In this document: piece by piece, positions 10,415 through 20,534 of the stretch | Layout: every line of letters starts with the position of its first letter | Numbering within the stretch: the stretch's first letter is position 1 | Source of the DNA: Hygrophila difformis | Taxonomy: Eukaryota > Streptophyta > Magnoliopsida > Lamiales > Acanthaceae | Direction: 5' to 3' | Assembly: GCA_030278955.1 (NCBI GenBank) | Contig: JAOANR010000003.1 | Location: forward strand, 60,629,628 to 60,693,627 | DNA length: 64,000 nucleotides | Notes under the pieces: generated by a model | What the model saw: the letters and a program-made list of their open reading frames with translations, nothing else | Database searches by the model: none | Told to the model about the DNA's origin: nothing | Position numbers and translations under genes: made by a program

Positions 10415-10592
10415 AATACTGGGTATCCAGTATACTCAAGCTGCATTAGTTCAAATATTAATTTCTCAAAGATCGGGTGAACATTGAACGGTTGCATATC
10501 TTAAAGCAAAATTCCGTACACACAGAGGCTTGAATCCGAGACTTTTACTTAAGCTGTCAGAACTCTATACCACTCAAGCCAACTATGTTTGG
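10415..10592 (-). mobile_element. tRNA-derived SINE (family B)
   Basis: On the minus strand it starts AGTTGGCTTGAGTGGTATAG (pol III A-box) followed by a degenerate B-box (GGATTCAAGCC), then TGTGTGTACGGAATTTTGCT and a GGATACCCAGTATT 3' region. It matches the copies at 28070 and 47953. Confidence 0.6.
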
Positions 10593-10621
10593 TTTTTCAA
10601 TTTAATGTTTAATTGTTTTTT

Positions 10622-10778
10622 TCGGTGAATACTGGCTATCTGCAGCCATCATGGATCCAACATTAATCTCTCGAGGATCGGGTGGACATTGAAGTGTTGT
10701 TTATCCTAAAACAAAATTTTGCTTGCACAAATGCTCGAAGCGAAAATATTTGATGAAGCTGCCAGACCTAAACTTAAT
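10622..10778 (-). mobile_element. Degenerate SINE (family B)
   Basis: The 3' half (GGTGAATACTGGCTATC on the plus strand, ATCTCTCGAGGATCGGGTGG, then ACAAAATTTTGCTTGCAC) parallels the neighbour at 10415. The tRNA head is almost unrecognisable. Confidence 0.4.
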
Positions 10779-10824
10779 CTAATTTATTGTTTGTTGTTTA
10801 AGGAGAATATGACAATAAAATATA

Positions 10825-11082
10825 CTCTCCCGTCTCAGTCATCTTGTCCTGTTTGACTTTTTTACATTGTTAATTGTTTAACTTTGACTCAATTTTTTAC
10901 AAGTACATATTTTAAATAAAATAATCGAGTTGGGCCTTGTTAGAGTCGTATTATCATGTAGTTTTGAAATATATATTTTACATAATTTTTTGTTGTACAT
11001 ATTTTGAGATATTAACGGTTGAAAAAATGCATTGAATTGTATGCAGAAGTCCAACATGACAAGTTAAACGGGACGGAGAGAG
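10825..11082. mobile_element. Stowaway-like (Tc1/mariner) MITE
   Basis: Flanked by TA; left end CTCTCCCGTCTCAG and right end GGGACGGAGAGAG are inverted. The interior (TTTGACTCAATTTTTTAC, GTTAGAGTCGTATTATC) follows the same plan as the other Stowaway-like copies here. Confidence 0.65.
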
Positions 11083-11179
11083 TATTAACTATGATCATTT
11101 TTAGCTTATTAGATGATTTTCTTTGCAAAAATTGCATTCGTTTAATTTAATGCTCTCACATTCCCAAATAGTTGTCTCA

Positions 11180-11359
11180 TTAGGGATGAGGACTTAGCCC
11201 AAGTGGTTAAGTCCCTTGACTTCCAACGGAAGGTTGGAGGTTCGATTCCCACCGGCCCCTTATCCCTCCCCTTTAATTTATTCCCCTTTATAATTGTGTG
11301 GAATGGGCTCCCACCACCCCTTTCCCAAGCCTTAAATGGCTCATCCAAAAAAAAATAGT
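11180..11359 (+). mobile_element. tRNA-derived SINE (family A), best-preserved copy
   Basis: Starts GGGATGAGGACTTAGCCCAA with A-box TTAGCCCAAGTGG, then B-box GGTTCGATTCC, an AATTGTGTGGAATGGGC signature and an A-rich tail. It is a pol III-transcribed, LINE-mobilised element. The frame at 11142-11348 on the other strand is its shadow. Confidence 0.75.
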
Positions 11360-11768
11360 TGTTTCATTCAGCACAAAATAACTAAAATTTGCATTCATTA
11401 ACTTATAATTACACTTTTACATTCAACTAAACCTTTCATAATCAGTGTCAATAAATAACATTTATATAAAGTAAATAATAATATAATAAAAATATAGCAA
11501 ACCTAACTATGAATGACCATTATTGTAAAATATTTTTTAATCTCTAAAAAGATTGGAGGAGTATTGAAATTCATTTTGTTATTAATTTTCATAGGACGCC
11601 AATATCTTATATCTCCTTTTACTTCCCTCCATCATGCTCTATCTTACTTTTATTTATTTCTTTTTATTTTTTACCTAGCAGAAAAGCTACTATAAAAATA
11701 ATTACACGACTAATGTGAAGAAAGTTACTACATGTGGATTTTTATTGGACAGATGAGGTAAAAATGTA

Positions 11769-11990
11769 CTTCCTCCGTTCTCAAATATTTCTTACGGATC
11801 CACTGTGCACTCAGTCCAATGCATATTTTGAATCAATAATAACTCAAGTTCGGTATATGTAAAAATTCTAAAAGTTCGATATTTAAAAACTACACGACGA
11901 GACGAATCTAACAAGATCCCTCTTGGCTATATTTTAATTTTTATAATTATGATAAAACTTTAAATCAAAATGTATGTGGGACGGAGGAAG
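11769..11990. mobile_element. Stowaway-like MITE
   Basis: TA-flanked, 222 bp; left CTTCCTCCGTTCTC, right GGGACGGAGGAAG. The interior (GATGCATATTTTGAATCAATAATAACTCAAG-like block, then CTACACGACGAGACGAATC) is shared with the MITE at 28578/34312. Confidence 0.75.
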
Positions 11991-11992
11991 TA

Positions 11993-12371
11993 AAAGGGAG
12001 GGGGGCATGTAATCGGCAATCCATGAAAATCCCAAAATTAGAAAAAGTCGAAGAGAAAGTGTTGGAGAAAATAAATGCAGCAGTTGGAGTAAGGTCCCAC
12101 GAGTTTTGTATAGTAGTTGGAGCCGGGACCACCAGCATCAAAGTTAGCGTCATGACATCAGACATCGACGGCACATGCCTTCACAAGTGTCTACACTCTC
12201 CACATCATCACTTCAATCCACACCAACGCATTTCGGGCTCTAGCTGTGTGTCTCTACACTTGCGCGTACTATTAATAATTTTCGTTTACGTAAAATACAG
12301 TAATGTTTTGGGAGAATTTAGACAACTCCCTCCGTTCTTTTTCCTCCTTAAACATGGATTTTAGTATAGGA
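11993..12371 (+). other. Unassigned stretch with a 113-codon open frame
   Basis: The frame at 12023-12364 starts MKIPKLEKVEEKVLEKINAA and is more GC-rich than its surroundings at the start, then decays into AT-rich DNA. I recognise no domain. It may be a fragment of a captured gene or chance. Confidence 0.2.
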
Positions 12372-12540
12372 TTTTTTTTTTTTTTTTTGAGTCGAAGTCA
12401 AAGAAAGGTTAGTCAGATTCCAGCCACACAAATTACAAAGAGATAAAAGAAGTGGATAGGGATTAGGTGGAGAATCGAACTAATTGGATTGGAAGACATA
12501 GACATGCCCTTCAACAAGTCATCATCCCCATACAGGATCA
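12372..12540 (-). mobile_element. tRNA-derived SINE (family A)
   Basis: Minus strand: GGGGATGATGACTTGTTGAAG head, B-box AGTTCGATTCTCC, TTGTAATTTGTGTGGCTGG signature and an A-tail (T-run 12372-12388 on plus). Confidence 0.6.
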
Positions 12541-12545
12541 TTTGG

Positions 12546-13038
12546 TTATATATGTATTTTTTTTTTATTATATGCTAATTTGGAAAACTAAAATAAAATT
12601 GTGTAATGAATAATATCAAAGGGGCCTAATTTGACGGAACGAAGGGAAAATTTAAAAATATTAAATACAATATTAGTGGTTAAAAAATATTTTATGATTT
12701 TTATAATAAAAATGACTTTTATAGTAAAAAATAGATTTGAAGATATTTTTAATACTATTATCTATAAATAATGTTTTATAAAATTATAAAATAATTTTAT
12801 AGTGAATTCATATAGAACAGTGGATTAATACTTTTAAAAAATAAGATAAATACCTTAAATTTATTTAGCCTTACCCCTTATGGTAGAAAGAGCTTTTAGG
12901 AATTCAGTATTTTGGTGAAATAGTAAGAAATTAGTTAATAGTATTAAAATGATATGGTAATGAATATATTTACATAACTTAGTTGGAAGCACAATTCCGT
13001 ACCCGATTCTCTATCCTTTCATTATGTAATTTATGTAG
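12546..13038. other. AT-rich intergenic DNA, no gene seen
   Basis: Only low-complexity A/T sequence and a short SINE-like piece near 12985-13040 (CCGATTCTCTATCC ... ATGTAATTTATGTAG). Confidence 0.45.
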
Positions 13039-13046
13039 TTTGGAGG

Positions 13047-13650
13047 TAGGGGTGGGAATAGGTCAGGTTACCCGACAGGGGCCTATGGCCTAGCCTACCG
13101 AAGGCCACCAGACTTTTTTTTATAAACAGGCTAAGCTCGGGCTATTTTGAAAGCCTATTTAGCTAAATAGGTTATTTAGCTAAATAGGCTCAGACCAGGT
13201 TTTGTAAAAAGCCTATTAGGCCTACCAGGCCGGCCTATATATTATGGTGATTAGTCTGTTTATGTTTACTGTATAGGAATACGTTATTTAGAAGTAATAT
13301 TTATTATTTCTTTTGGAGAAGCCGAATTATTATTTGATCTTATATAGATTTTTAAAATATTTATAAGTTTTTCCCGTATATATATAGTTGTGGATGACGA
13401 CTTGCCCAAGTGCACAAATTCATGTCTTCTAACCTTATGATCACATCCAAACATATATAAAAGAATTTTAACATAATTTTGAAATAGATTTAATCAGACT
13501 TTTAAAAGGCTATAAAACCCGCCTATAATAAATAGGCCAGGTTCGGGCTTATAAGATAGGCCTATCAAGGATAATAGGCCAGACTCGGGCATTGAAAAAT
13601 CGATACAGGCCTAGGCCGTTCAAAACTAAGCCTAGCCTATTTCCACCCCA
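13047..13650. mobile_element. hAT-like non-autonomous element (AGGCC-rich)
   Basis: Left end TAGGGGTGGGAATAGG and right end CCTATTTCCACCCCA are imperfect inverted repeats, flanked by 8-bp near-duplications TTTGGAGG (13039-13046) and ATTGGAGG (13651-13658). The interior carries many short GGCCTA / TAGGCC and AGGCTCGGGC motifs near both ends. No transposase. Confidence 0.6.
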
Positions 13651-13658
13651 ATTGGAGG

Positions 13659-14036
13659 CTCCTACACTCATTTACCTAGTTACCAAGAGGCCATATGTAT
13701 TATGGACGGGTGGGATCCAATCCAAATGGTGTGTGTAAGGGGGTGAGGAGAAGGCAATATATATAATGATGCCGCTGGCCGCAGCATCATAAGTCGCCAT
13801 CAGCAATTCGTCGTTGCCCTTCCAAACAGGGAATCCTAAGATTATTACACCTCACCTCACCACTCCTTCCTTACTAACAATAATGTCCCCCCACCTGCCA
13901 CTCATTCTCATGCATGCATATTGCTCCCTCCTACCTCCCTATACTTGCCTCATTTTCACATTTCATATATAGGAGTAGTAATTTATTTCATTAAAAAAAA
14001 ATTACATAGTCGAATGGGGTCATATAAAATTCTTCT
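13659..14036. other. Intergenic DNA, no gene seen
   Basis: Mixed-composition DNA with no long frame, up to the target site of the retrotransposon. Confidence 0.45.
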
Positions 14037-14041
14037 AATGG

Positions 14042-14720
14042 TATTTGGCTAGTGGCGAGCCAATGACCTTTTTCTCCTCCAGGGAGGCTATCGGAAAAGC
14101 ATCAAACTGATTACGGGTCCGGATTTACGATAATGCGCCCAAACTTGACTAATTACGCCCAAACTTGACTGAATTTCACTGGAATTATAATGACAAACAG
14201 GATACAATGAAGAATCTACCAGTTGTTAAGGAACAACGGCGAATTCGCCGGAAAATGGAACCAAACTACCAGTTGTTGAGAAACAACGGTAGACTTGGAA
14301 AGTAACCGCTACAAGCTACGCTAGAGTCTAGGAAAAACTGTAAAGAAAAGCTGTAAAGAAAGCAGTAAAGATACAAAGAATTAAATTTGATAAAGGAATT
14401 TGGGGGTTGGATTGATCTCCCTTGACTCTGTGCATGGCATCCCCTATTTATAGCCGGAGCCTTGATAACCGCTCTCCGGCCGATTCCTTTGAGCCGATTC
14501 TTATCTTCCTCTCATCGGCTGCCTTGGCTTCATTTCGGCCGAAATCCCTCGCTTTTGGGATCTTCTTTTGTTCGGACTCTTATCTGCTATGGATCGCCTG
14601 TCTTTAGTCTCTCTCGGCCCAATTAATTTCGAGCCCACTTTCTTTTAAATTCTAACTCTGGCCCATGTTATATGACCCAATTATTCTCCTTGCGGCCCAC
14701 TACTTCTTGTGGCCCCAACA
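14042..14720 (-). repeat. 3' LTR of the Tat element
   Basis: 679 bp. In plus orientation it begins TATTTGGCTAG (TG mutated to TA) and ends TTGTGGCCCCAACA. It contains the LTR promoter TATA box (14445-14452). Confidence 0.92.
14445..14452 (-). promoter_or_regulatory. TATA box of the 3' LTR
   Basis: Minus strand CTATAAATAGGGGATG. Identical in context to the 5' LTR copy at 26480-26487. Confidence 0.6.
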
Positions 14721-14740
14721 GATGCCCTCCTTACTTGGGC
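14721..14740 (-). other. Candidate polypurine tract of the Tat element
   Basis: Directly inside the 3' LTR; minus strand AAGTAAGGAGGGCATC. Purine-rich but interrupted. Confidence 0.45.
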
Positions 14741-14912
14741 GAACTTTCGTTCCGAAAAGAGCTCAAGTAATTCTCTCTCGCTATTCTTGATGGTTATTTC
14801 TTCTTCTCGAGAAATCCTGTCATCATTACCCTATTTACGTAGCCTATTCTTCTTCGAAGTAAACTGCCCTTTCAACTCCCTTTCTCTCTTTTTTCTCCGT
14901 TTATCCTCTCCG

Positions 14913-17900
14913 ATGGATCCCCACTCTACTCCCGTTCTTTCGTCAGAACTTCTCAAGATCGAGAGTTCATTTGCCTCTCATTCCACAGTTCGCTATCTTC
15001 CTGAAAATTTCTACTCCCTAGGCCCACTGGGTAACCCTGAAGAAATTGATGAGTGTACCGCTCGCATTTTTTCTGAAAACAGTTCTATACCCCTGTATTC
15101 TTCCTTGTTTTCTTCTCAACTTTTTTACTTCACCCTTTCCTAACTAGCCTTCACCTTCTGCTGATTACGTGGCTTGGTACCGTCATCTCGAGCCTCATTG
15201 TCGTGAGTCTTGGTCTAAATCCTCTACCCGTCGACTGATCTTTCTTAGTATTTTGCCCTTTCCAACTGACCTTCGTCCCATTCAGGCACTCTTGTGTTTC
15301 TGGAATCCCTCCGTGAACTGCTTTTGTTTCCCTTGGGGGATGATGACTTCCTCCATCCAAGATGTGAAACTCCTCCTGAGTCTTTCCGTTCGTGGGGATA
15401 ATCTCGGCGTCACCTCTGAATCTCGCCCCACAGAGAAGACTACTGGCTTCCCTTCTACTAACTCTTTTCACAGTTGGATTGTTAACCATCAGAGTGATGT
15501 TTCCTCGCCCGTTCCTCATCTTCAAGAACCACTGGCTTTCATGATGTATTTTTTGACGCGGTTCTTCTGGTACACTCCTTCTAAAGGGGTTCTTCTTGAA
15601 ACCTTTCCTTTAGCCTTTGCGATTCTTGACAAGGCAACCTTACCGTTGGCCGATTTCTTCCTTGCTTATCTGTACGCGGGTATATCGGCTACTGTTTCGG
15701 GTTGGGAGAAAGGTTTCTCGGACAAGGCTCGAGGTCCTCTATGGTTTCTTCACTTATGGTTGGTTTGGCATTTCCGCGATGTTTCTGGTTTCCCTCCCCA
15801 CGACATTCGTCCTGACCATTTTGTTGGTCCCGACCTTCTGGGGACATCGCTTCCTGCCATGTCGATTCCACATTGGATCAGCTTCTTCTTAGGCCGAACT
15901 GCTGATCAATCCTTCTCTCAGTATTACTATCGGAGAACCGATTTTGCCTGGGTAAAAGAGATTGCCACTGCTCCCTTCGGCGCCCCTCTTCCTGTAGCTC
16001 TTGCTCAGGTTTGGAATCGCTGCATTCTTCCCCGTCCTATTTTCAATGGTTCCACGTATCTTCCAAACGCTGCCATTCCTTTTGAGGTTTATAATCCTCA
16101 TTTGGTTAGCCGCCAATTTAGTTTCGGCCAGGATTTAGTAGATGCTTGTCGGGTCGACAAACGACTTACTCCTTCTTCCAGCCGCCGGCTATGTTCCTCT
16201 CATCATCTGCGTTTAATCAATTTTGATGTGCCGAAGTTCCTTGTTCGTCCTGGGCTTTCTACATTTCGTTTTCAGCTTTGGTGGGACGGTGTTGCTCGCA
16301 CCTTCTTCGGCGCCGATCTCAACCCACTCTTGCGGCGAAGTGGTTTCTCTCATATTTTGCCTTTCTCTTCTTATCCTCTGTCTTCACCGGACTCCACTCC
16401 TCAGCGTCCTCTTGGTTCGCCTTCCTCTTCTCGCCCAGGTATGCTTCCTTCTTGATCGTTGTCTTCTTTCTCATCTTATATTGCTCATTCGGGTGTTGTT
16501 TTGAACTTAGATGCCCTTCGTCCTTCTACTTCGGACCCTGGCCTAAAAAGACTTATTCCGTCCTCGGCCCCCCTTGCTAGCTCTCTTCCTCCTACTCAAA
16601 CTAGGAAGCGTTCCTCTCGCTCGCCTCTTGGCAGAATCCCTGCTACTCGTCTTATGGTTCGTTGCTTCCCCCTTTTTCCTATTATCTCTTCCTTATATGT
16701 TTTTTTCTTTTCGACTAATCTCCCCCTTTCTTTTTTTTTATTAGGACTCTGCTGCTCTACCATCGTCCACCACTTCCCCAATTTCGACTGCGGTTTTAGA
16801 TCCCCTTATTATTGAGCCCCGAACGTCGACTGATAATACTGGTCCGGCTACTCCTGCTGGTCCTTCTTCGATCGAACCTCAAAGACTGGCCCGAGGCCCT
16901 GCTTCGACTGATCTTGTTATCTCTTTTCCGACTGACCCCCCTCAACCAATAGGCGGTACCGCTGTGCTCTCATCTTCAGCTGTTTTGGGATCTTTTGACC
17001 CTACTCCTGGTGGTATGACTGTCGATAATGCCCCTGCCGATCAAGTCCCTTTATCTCCATTTCCTGATAGGCGTGTATTGGATGACTTCTTTTCTCCTGT
17101 TCCTTCGTCTTCTCTCCCATCAGACCCTTCGGCCCATCGTGGAGATTGTTTGAGCCAGTTGTGTAACCTGATCGCTAGGCAATCTGACGTGGAGTTTGTC
17201 AATCTGAAACCGATCCTTCTTCTTTTGTCTTATCTTGAACAACACTTTCATGAAGAGATGGTTTCGTTGAATTTGAACGGCCCTCTTCAGATGATTATGA
17301 AGTCCGTCATCTCTTTGGACCAAGAGCTTGGAGCTCATTTAGTGATGCGGAACAAATTTGCCGCAGAACGTGAAGCTGCGGCTTCCTCTCAAGCTATCTT
17401 TGACAATTATTCAGCGGAATACCGAGCTCAAATGGACATCCTTTCTGAAACGGAATCCCGGGAGCATAAGTATACCGAGGATCTTTCTTCGATCCGTTTA
17501 GAAATAGCCAAGCTCCAACGGAAAGAGCAAGAATTGGAGTCGGCTTTGGACCATACTAGGCTAAAATCGGCTGACTTGAAACGATCGATAAAAGTCCTTC
17601 GTCAATCGGCCGAAGCCCCTAAGAAAAAGATCTTGGATTCTCAACGGGATGCTTCCTACTTAGCCATGCGGTCCAGCTTCAATGATTATATACTTGGTAC
17701 TGTCCAAGAAAAATAGGCCGATACTCAGTCTCTAGTCGGCCATCTTGATTCGGCTATCAAAAGTCTTGGTGGGAAAAGCACTGCTCATGTCCTTTCTCCA
17801 CCAACTTTATTTCCTTTAGACCCAGCAGAGATGGAGACTTCCCTATCGAACGATGCTCTTTCTTCTTCGAGAACTCCTGCAGGTATTTCATCCTTCTTTT

Positions 17901-18140
17901 TCACTTGATTATTCATCACGTTTTCTTAGTTCATCACCCCTTTTTTCTTTTGCTTATCCAGGGAAATCCGGTGTTCCTTCCGGCACTGATTTGGCCACCG
18001 ATCGTCCTTCGTCCAGCAACGCTCCTAGCCCTTCCTTCACGGCAGACCCGGATCTGATGATGTCTTCCGCTAACCCTTCTATTGGCGCCTTACAAGGCTT
18101 GGATGATGATGTTCACTTTGATGACAGCGAGGATCATTAG
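14913..18140 (+). pseudogene. Antisense, intron-containing plant mobile domain (PMD) gene inside the Tat element
   Basis: It runs opposite to gag-pol. Proposed exons: 14913 to about 15094 (MDPHSTPVLSS..., end uncertain), 15148-16438, 16493-16656, 16745-17882, 17962-18140; phases agree from exon 2 on. Exon 2 encodes the PMD, with the core GPLWFLHLWLVWHF preceded by PLADFFLAYLYAG. Exon 4 is Ser/Pro/Thr-rich and then a coiled coil (about 17,340-17,640). Exon 5 ends in an acidic tail, DDDVHFDDSEDH. Introns are short and T-rich with good CAG|GTATG, CAG|GTATT and TTATTAG|G sites. Damage: an in-frame TAG at 17714, a CGG in place of CAG at the acceptor before exon 3, and a frame mismatch between exons 1 and 2. 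Function is unknown. Antisense ORFs and PMDs are known in plant Ty3/gypsy elements. Confidence 0.75.
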
Positions 18141-18145
18141 TTCCC

Positions 18146-18148
<3 letters not shown>

Positions 18149-18193
<45 letters not shown>
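18149..18193. repeat. (AT)n microsatellite
   Basis: Uninterrupted TA dinucleotides just downstream of the antisense gene stop. The minus-strand frames with YIYIYI runs are its translation and are not genes. Confidence 0.95.
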
Positions 18194-18194
<1 letters not shown>

Positions 18195-18526
18195 CCGTTG
18201 TTTTGTATATATATAAGCCGTTGTTTTGTAAGCTTTTGTTATAAATTTGCCTCTCTTCTGGATGTGAATTTCGGCTGTCTTCATCAGCTGTATTTCGGCC
18301 ACTTCCCTTTTTATAAGTTGTATTGGCCGTGGAAATGTAGTTATGGATACGTATCTTTTTCTTCTTGCAACTATGATTCGTATCTTTTCGAATCCCATAT
18401 TTTTCGGTCTTCATGATTACTAATTTCTGAATGTTAGCAGCTTTTATTGGGAATCAGCCATAACGTCTTCCCATAAATAGCTTTTAATATTGACTGTTTC
18501 CTCTGCCGAGTACTTATCTTTCTCCT

Positions 18527-19270
18527 ATAAATACCCGGCCTTTGCTGATATTTATCCATCATTTTCTTCACTTTTTTTCCTTTTTAGCGATATGATTCTC
18601 CTTCTCCCTTTACTCAACCCTCTGTCTCCAGTTCCCCCATGGTTTCTGAATCATGTATTCTTGCAAGGATCTCCAGACGCGGTACGAAAACCCTTTGCCC
18701 ATGCGGCACGAGTTCGGCTAACATCTTTCCCACCATGTTCGTATGGGCGAGGATCTCTATTTGTTATTCCAAATGAAGGTCTCGACGGCCATGCGGACAT
18801 GCTTCTTTTCGACTTTGCGGTTGCATATCATGTCGGACCTTATCTAACGGGGAACCCATTTCTTTTTGTGGTTTCCCCATTCTCTTTTCCCTTCCACCAC
18901 TTTGGGTGACTGCCTCGCTGTACTCCTCCTACTTCTGTCTGAGATAGTGCGAAGGCTGTAACCGAGTTTGACTTCTACCTCTGGGATGTTGTACCATTCG
19001 TTATAGCATTCCCAGGGGCCGAGGTTAGGTGGCTGGGTTAATCGGCGCTGCTGTTCTGTAATCAGTGATCTCGCCACCGCCGATAGCTCTAGGCGGCATT
19101 TGTACAAGGCTGGGAATCCTCCAGTTCCTTTTCTTAGGACCTTTTCCTTGTATATGCCTGCTTAAAATAGGATGTTTCTCTTGTATATTGTAATTTCGGA
19201 CTATCGACGCCTTTTTCGGCTTAAGTAGCTCATCTTTGTAATATTTCGTCCATGTAATAAAATCTTTATT
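18527..19270 (+). other. Possible second plus-strand transcription unit in the Tat element
   Basis: A good TATA box (TCCTATAAATACC near 18525-18537) is followed by an ATG at 18592 opening a 105-codon frame of unknown kind (to 18909). A plant-like polyadenylation signal (AATAAAATCTTTATTTT) lies near 19256-19272. No domain was recognised. It may instead be the distal 3' UTR of the antisense gene. Confidence 0.3.
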
Positions 19271-19289
19271 TTCTCTGTCCACTTAATGT

Positions 19290-20513
19290 TTAATCCCGAA
19301 CTGAAGCATAATATTTTTTCATATATCTTGCATTTACTGGATTCGACATTTGTTCTCCATTCTCATCCACTAATATGTATGCTCCATTCGGTAATTTCGT
19401 CTGAACAATAAAAGGCCCCTCCCAATTGGGGCTCCACTTTCCTAACCGGCCATCCTTCTGTTTGGGTGGCCATATGACTTTCCATACTAAATCGCCAACT
19501 TCAAATCGCTTAACACGAATTCGCTTGTTGTACCAATCGGCCACAATATCTTTATTTTTCTGCAAATTTTCAAATGCTTGCACCCGATCGGAGTTGGCAT
19601 CCAATAATTCATCTTTCATTGATCGATTGTACTGTTCGGCTGACATCAAATCTTCTTGACTTGTTCTCAAAGTCGGCACTGTTATTTCGGCTGGAAGGAC
19701 TGCGTCCATCCCATATGTCAACCGAAATGGCGTGAATCCCGTTGCTGAAGTCTTGGCATTCCGATAAGCCCACAATGCTTCGGATAACTTTTCATGCCAC
19801 TTCATCGGTTGATCTTCGATCACCTTCTTTATGATTCCTATCAGTTGCTTGTTCGTGGCCTCTGCCTGCCCATTCCCCTGTGGATAATATGGCGATGAAT
19901 GCACGATTTTTATCCCGTATTCGTCTGCAAAGGCCTTGACTTTTTCTCCCACAAATACTGTTCCTCTATCTGTCAGAATTGTTTGTGGGATTCCGAATCT
20001 GTAGATCAATTGTCTCTTAATAAACTCAATAACCTCTTTTTGAGAAATGCTAACATATGCCTGAGCTTCGGCCCATTTTGTGAAATAATCTGTTGCCACT
20101 AGCACGAACTCATGCCTTTTCGATGAGGAGGGGTGAATTTTTCCGATAATGTCAATAGCCCATCCTCGAAATGGCCATGGCTTAATCATTATGTGTAACT
20201 CTTCGGCCGGTAACTTCAGAATTGGCCCATGTTTCTGACATTCGCGGCACCCTTTGGCATATTTCTCGCAATCTGTTCCCATTTTTGGCCAATAATATCC
20301 TAGCCGAATGATACTCCATTTCATCGACTTTCCTGCCCGATGTGCGCCGCAAATCCCTTCGTGTACTTCTCCCATTACTTTTTTCGCGTCTTCTTCTCCA
20401 ACACATCTGAGTAGCACTCCATCGATGGCTCGTTTAAAGAGTAATCCTCCCATTATTATGTAGTCCATCGCCTTCCGCTTTTTGGCTGGATTAGCTTCTG
20501 ATGGATCTTCCAA
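19290..20513 (-). CDS. Integrase of the Tat element
   Basis: 407 residues, open. N-terminal HHCC zinc finger (HEGICGAHRAGK ... C-x2-C in KGCRECQKHG), then the catalytic core with D in WAIDIIGKI, D in ILTDRGTVF and E in NGQAEATNK, so the DDE triad is present. It ends in a GPF-type C-terminal domain (NWEGPFIVQTKLPNGAYIL). The frame is shared with the upstream archaeal-type RNase H but cut off by a stop at 20532-20534, so it was part of one polyprotein. It would insert the cDNA copy in the nucleus. Confidence 0.9.
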   Translation of the reverse strand: MEDPSEANPAKKRKAMDYIIMGGLLFKRAIDGVLLRCVGEEDAKKVMGEVHEGICGAHRAGKSMKWSIIRLGYYWPKMGTDCEKYAKGCRECQKHGPILKLPAEELHIMIKPWPFRGWAIDIIGKIHPSSSKRHEFVLVATDYFTKWAEAQAYVSISQKEVIEFIKRQLIYRFGIPQTILTDRGTVFVGEKVKAFADEYGIKIVHSSPYYPQGNGQAEATNKQLIGIIKKVIEDQPMKWHEKLSEALWAYRNAKTSATGFTPFRLTYGMDAVLPAEITVPTLRTSQEDLMSAEQYNRSMKDELLDANSDRVQAFENLQKNKDIVADWYNKRIRVKRFEVGDLVWKVIWPPKQKDGRLGKWSPNWEGPFIVQTKLPNGAYILVDENGEQMSNPVNARYMKKYYASVRD

Positions 20514-20534
20514 CGTTCGTGCTATCTCTTTTAT

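Noticed and set aside
11180..11359. tRNA gene
   Set aside because: A and B boxes are present but there is no foldable cloverleaf or acceptor stem, and a SINE body with an A-tail follows. The same holds for the other B-box hits.
12023..12364. 113-codon frame as a host gene
   Set aside because: No recognisable domain, decays into AT-rich sequence, no splice or promoter context; kept only as an unassigned stretch.
15151..15525. 124-codon minus-strand frame in the Tat element
   Set aside because: Antiparallel to PMD exon 2 and without recognisable motifs, although it is on the gag-pol strand.
18090..18414. Frames with IYIYIY runs near 18.1-18.4 kb and 26.85-27.1 kb
   Set aside because: Translations of (AT)n microsatellites.
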